Of a stretch of DNA of 16,704 bases, positions 13,232 through 16,704 are shown one piece after another (within the stretch, counting starts at the first letter, position 1; each line of letters opens with the position of its first letter). Both the position numbers and the translations under genes were made by a program. The DNA comes from Minisyncoccota bacterium (GTDB lineage Bacteria > Patescibacteriota > Minisyncoccia > Minisyncoccales > CG1-02-41-26), in the NCBI GenBank assembly GCA_028712605.1, contig JAQTPV010000015.1:1-16704 (forward strand), given 5' to 3'. The notes beneath the pieces are model-generated. The model did no database searches, was not told the DNA's origin, and worked only from the letters and a program-made list of their open reading frames with translations.

Positions 13232-16200
13232 ATGAAAAAAATATTAGGCCTAGCGGTAGCCATAATCATAGGGCTAACCCTATTCATTGGCTTAACGCCA
13301 GCTAGTGTTAAGGCCACAACCGCTGATGAGTTAAGGCAGTTGATCGCGAGCTTGCAGGCTCAAATTGCAGCTCTGCAGCAGCAATTATCTCAAGTAGAGT
13401 CAGCTACTTCTACTAAATGGTGCCATGATTTCAACGTCAATCTTGGCATCGCCAGTAAGGGGGCGGAGGTAGTGGCTTTGAATTATGCTTTGGACAATGA
13501 AGGGATTTTTTATAAAACCACAAATTGCATGCTTGCTCACGATGGTATAGATAGCGAATGCGGCATTAATGGTTTTACTGAAATCACGGCTTCAATGGTT
13601 GTTGAATTTCAAGAGAAGTACGCTGATGAAATTTTGAAACCTTCTGGATTTAAGCACGGCACTGGGTACGTCGGCAAGGCAACAAGGGCCAAGCTAAATA
13701 AGTTGTACGGGTGCGGCCAGGCTGGTTGTATTTGCACCCAGGAATACAGTCCCGTGTGCGGTAAGGATGGGAAAACATACAGTAATACTTGTGCAGCCAA
13801 ATGTGCCGGAGTTGAGGTTAGCTACAAGGGGGAATGTAGCGCTAAAAAAGTTAGCTTAATCGCACCCAATGGGGGAGAACAGTTGAGTATTGGCCAAAGT
13901 TACAGCGTTACTTGGCAATCTGCTGGTATTGACACAGTGTCTATTAGCCTGTGTAAGGGAACGCCTTATAAATGTTCATCTACCGAATCAATCAAATGCC
14001 TTGATGGCGGTGGCATCACTAATAGTTGTCATTATTTAGCGCAGAACGTGCCGGCTAAAGATGGCAAATATTCTTGGTATATTGATAGTACAAATGAAGC
14101 GAGCGAATATTATAAAATAGCGATTTATGGTAACCGCAACAACCCTTCAGTAACGGAAAATCCCGCCTATGACGAAAGCGATAATTATTTTACCATTCTA
14201 AAGCAGCCGGTCGCCTGCATCGGAGAAGGAGAAAGTGGTAGTACAGAGGCTGGTGATCCTCGCTATGACCAGTATTGTTGTTCAGGATTAACAAAAATAA
14301 GCACGACACAACTTTATAGTTATGGCTGTGCTGGTGGAGTAAATAATCCAGGCAATTTCGTTTGTACTTACTGTGGTAATGGTATTTGCGGTAAAGGAGA
14401 AAACTCTTGCAACTGCCCAGCGGATTGCCAAACAACAGCCACCACTACTAAATCAGTTACCATAGTTTCACCGAGTGGAGGAGAAACCTGGGTCAAGGGA
14501 AAAACTTATGAAATTAAAATTATTTGTGGGCAGGGGGTTAGCAAATTACTTAACATAGTTTTATATAATTCCAGTTATACTTCTGACAGACCTTTGCTTA
14601 CTGGAGTAACATGCAGGATAGGCGGGACATCAGGCTATAATGTTACCATTCCAGATGACCCTTCTATTTTAGTCGGTGATAAATACAAGATTAGAGTTGA
14701 TACAATTGACTATTCCATTAGGGTTTTAAGTGATAACTATTTTACTATTGCTTCAGCCAATGTTTCAATACCAACGCTTAATGTTTCTCTAGATGCGACA
14801 ACTCCGCCAGCTTCTAATATAGTTGCGGGACAGACAAATATAACCTTCGCGAAAATTAAACTTACTGCTGGCCCTTCAAGTGTAAATAATTTTAATGCTA
14901 TTCAAGTTGGCTCTGATTCTGTTAATGCTTCAAATTATTTAACTAACATAAGAGTTTTTGACGGAGTAACACAGTTAGGCACAGCGGCGATGACGTTAGC
15001 AAACAATGGTAGCTATTATTACAGCTGGATTAGTGTAAGCGGTATTAATATCCCAGCCTATAGTTCTAAAGTTTTATCTATTGTTGCTGATGTAAAGAGT
15101 CAAATAAGCGGACCAATTCGTTTAGGGATAACAGGGCTAAATTTTAACTACCCGGGCACATCTGTAACTGGCTTGCCAATATATGGTTTTGGAATGACAA
15201 TTACCAATCCTGGCGGCTCTTCAATTAAGATTATTTCTCCCAATGGCGGGGAAACTTGGCAAGTAGGTCAAACTTATAGTATTAAATGGGAAAGTGCAGC
15301 ATATCCCTTAAACGCTTCTGTTCAGATTGGTTTAAGAGATAAGAGATACGACCCAAATTTAGGAACAGGTGAGGCCACTATTGTCAATACAACCAATACT
15401 GGAAACTACTCCTGGACAGTGCCTGCCAATTTGGGCTCAATGGTGTTGGACGGTACTAGTATTTATTCAGTGGTGGCCTATATTGATGGAGGCGGGGACG
15501 GAAAGTTTGATAAGTCTGATGATTATTTCAGTATCAAAAATAATCAAAGCTATTTAAATATTTTATCTCCTAATGGTGGTGAAAAATGGGAAATAGGCAA
15601 AACGTATGACATTATTTGGACTTCTAGTGGAGTAGCTAAGGCTTATATATATTTGCATTTTCCTGATGGGGGAACATGTAACTTGGGTGAAACCTATGCC
15701 GCTAATGGTAAATATTCTGTTTATCTTTATCAAGGCAGGCAATGCCCAAATATACCTAAAACAATTACAGCGGGCGATCAATATAAAATTTTCATTACTA
15801 CTGAAAAATTTGAGATTAGCAGTGTGCAAGACGAAAGCGATGGCTATTTTAGCATCGTTGATAAGACCATACCTGATTGCGCTAAAGAGGGCCAACAGTT
15901 TTCCAGTATTTTTACTGATCAATATCCTGCCAAATGCTGCAGCGGCTTAATTGGATGGGAGTCTGGTATGGACACCAGAAGAGTTGTTAACGGTGAATGC
16001 GTGGTTACAGGCTTATTAAGCGGTTGGCCAGTAGGCACTTGCCTTAATTGTGGCAATGGGGTTTGTGAATCAATTGAAAACATTTGCAATTGCCCACAAG
16101 ATTGTAAGCCAACTAAAATGCTGAATTTGATTACCCCCAATGGTGGTGAAGTTTGGCGGTTTGGTGAAACGCAGCGAATCCAGTGGAAGGTTTCTTCGGA

Positions 16201-16704
16201 TATTACGGCCTTAAAGATTGATTTAATTGATTTAAGTGCTGACGACGAGTCTGATGCTTATAGTATTCTGCCCAAGGACAGCACTGTTATCGCCAGTTGG
16301 GGTTATTTTGATTGGCAAGTTACTAATCCAGCCCCTGCTTGGCTTAAGCCCGGTAACAAATTTAAGATAAGGATTATAGATAATGCAACGGGGATTTCAG
16401 ATAAAAGCGATAATTATTTTACCATTTTAAATCCCTTAATTACTGTTTTGACGCCCAATGGGGGAGAACAATTGAAGACAGGTCAAACTTATCCAATTAC
16501 TTGGAAGTCCACTGATTTAAATCCAGCTGATAAAATAAAAATCTCCATTTGTACCGCCGACAGTATTCCGTTTTGCGATGCAGTTAATGGGGCCGAGTCT
16601 TTACCGATAAGCGCAACCAGTTACAACTGGGCTATTCCTACAAACTTTTTTGACATGCAATTCAAAGGTAAATCAGGTGATCAATTTAAGATATACGTTC
16701 AGGG
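13232..16704 (+). CDS. Giant secreted modular surface protein with Kazal domain and six Kre9/KNH-like repeats (3' end outside window)
   Basis: An unbroken frame of 1157 codons runs off the window. The order is: signal peptide (1-28), coiled coil (about 33-57, 'SLQAQIAALQQQLSQ'), peptidoglycan-binding-like domain (about 64-161, ending 'GTGYVGKATRAKLNKLYGC') and Kazal-type domain (C166, C168, C176, C187, C191, C202; 'PVCGKDGKTYSNTC'). Six repeats of the Kre9/KNH type then begin at PNGGE-like motifs (212, 414, 670, 780, 969, 1075). The first five each end with SDxYFxI (316, 500, 762, 869, 1059). Two Cys-rich modules end at 381-399 and 940-958. A beta-sandwich-like domain common in CPR surface proteins occupies about 508-660. 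The ATG is supported by the signal peptide. Adhesion or a protective surface layer is plausible but unproven. Any C-terminal anchor lies beyond the window. Confidence 0.9.
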   Translation, partial: MKKILGLAVAIIIGLTLFIGLTPASVKATTADELRQLIASLQAQIAALQQQLSQVESATSTKWCHDFNVNLGIASKGAEVVALNYALDNEGIFYKTTNCMLAHDGIDSECGINGFTEITASMVVEFQEKYADEILKPSGFKHGTGYVGKATRAKLNKLYGCGQAGCICTQEYSPVCGKDGKTYSNTCAAKCAGVEVSYKGECSAKKVSLIAPNGGEQLSIGQSYSVTWQSAGIDTVSISLCKGTPYKCSSTESIKCLDGGGITNSCHYLAQNVPAKDGKYSWYIDSTNEASEYYKIAIYGNRNNPSVTENPAYDESDNYFTILKQPVACIGEGESGSTEAGDPRYDQYCCSGLTKISTTQLYSYGCAGGVNNPGNFVCTYCGNGICGKGENSCNCPADCQTTATTTKSVTIVSPSGGETWVKGKTYEIKIICGQGVSKLLNIVLYNSSYTSDRPLLTGVTCRIGGTSGYNVTIPDDPSILVGDKYKIRVDTIDYSIRVLSDNYFTIASANVSIPTLNVSLDATTPPASNIVAGQTNITFAKIKLTAGPSSVNNFNAIQVGSDSVNASNYLTNIRVFDGVTQLGTAAMTLANNGSYYYSWISVSGINIPAYSSKVLSIVADVKSQISGPIRLGITGLNFNYPGTSVTGLPIYGFGMTITNPGGSSIKIISPNGGETWQVGQTYSIKWESAAYPLNASVQIGLRDKRYDPNLGTGEATIVNTTNTGNYSWTVPANLGSMVLDGTSIYSVVAYIDGGGDGKFDKSDDYFSIKNNQSYLNILSPNGGEKWEIGKTYDIIWTSSGVAKAYIYLHFPDGGTCNLGETYAANGKYSVYLYQGRQCPNIPKTITAGDQYKIFITTEKFEISSVQDESDGYFSIVDKTIPDCAKEGQQFSSIFTDQYPAKCCSGLIGWESGMDTRRVVNGECVVTGLLSGWPVGTCLNCGNGVCESIENICNCPQDCKPTKMLNLITPNGGEVWRFGETQRIQWKVSSDITALKIDLIDLSADDESDAYSILPKDSTVIASWGYFDWQVTNPAPAWLKPGNKFKIRIIDNATGISDKSDNYFTILNPLITVLTPNGGEQLKTGQTYPITWKSTDLNPADKIKISICTADSIPFCDAVNGAESLPISATSYNWAIPTNFFDMQFKGKSGDQFKIYVQ
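14175..16426 (+). repeat. Exact 23-base direct repeat inside the giant gene
   Basis: The same 23 bases occur at 14175-14197 and 16404-16426, encoding the SDNYFTI end of Kre9-like repeats 1 and 5. A second near-match links the starts of repeats 1 and 6 (13865 and 16454, CCCAATGGGGGAGAACA). DNA-level identity suggests recent duplication or gene conversion between modules. Confidence 0.85.

Noticed and set aside
1..16704. tRNA genes, CRISPR arrays, transposases or origin
   Set aside because: Nothing in the window shows a cloverleaf, regularly spaced repeats, transposase motifs or an origin-like cluster.

Overview
The window reads as a piece of a Candidate Phyla Radiation (Patescibacteria, probably Parcubacteria-like) genome. 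Three things support this. A canonical S10/spc ribosomal-protein cluster lacks rpmD (L30) between rpsE and rplO, and absence of L30 is a published hallmark of CPR bacteria. The downstream genes encode CPR-style surface proteins: a CAP-domain protein, a sortase, PKD/Fn3 chains and repeats of the type 'PNGGE.W..G.TY.I.W'. TGA is used as a stop (for example rplP), which argues against the code-25 lineages. The assignment is an inference from gene content, not from a marker phylogeny.

Region 1 (1-7786): end of rpsC, then rplP-rpmC-rpsQ-rplN-rplX-rplE-rpsN(type Z)-rpsH-rplF-rplR-rpsE-rplO-secY-adk-map, all on the plus strand. Gaps are mostly 2-30 bases and recognisable Shine-Dalgarno sequences are rare. 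Two interruptions stand out: a 78-base AT-rich, repeat-bearing gap before rpsH, and a strong intrinsic-terminator hairpin between adk and map. The genes build the ribosome, the Sec translocon (SecY), adenylate supply (Adk) and N-terminal Met removal (Map). The usual infA-rpmJ-rpsM continuation is absent after map.

Region 2 (7787-8834): a small accessory patch. It holds a 69-residue zinc-ribbon protein, a structured terminator-like element, a bidirectional terminator, a minus-strand 132-residue helical protein whose 3' end carries a 61-base out-of-frame duplication, a divergent promoter zone, and a 40-codon ORF with a perfect Shine-Dalgarno. That ORF overlaps a stretch resembling the 3' part of 23S rRNA.

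Region 3 (8835-13153): a three-gene cell-surface operon. It starts at a good promoter that makes the first mRNA nearly leaderless and ends at a terminator. It encodes a membrane-anchored CAP/SCP protein, a membrane-anchored sortase, and an 809-residue Fn3/Ig/PKD/DUF11-type surface protein with a candidate non-canonical sorting signal (YVNTG followed by a membrane span and a basic tail).

Region 4 (13154-16704): a promoter and the first 1157 codons of a giant secreted modular protein running off the window. It has a signal peptide, coiled coil, peptidoglycan-binding-like domain, Kazal-type domain, six Kre9/KNH-like repeats, two matching Cys-rich modules and a further beta-sandwich-like domain. 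Regions 3 and 4 together suggest a cell-envelope or attachment locus; that function is inferred from domains and neighbours only.
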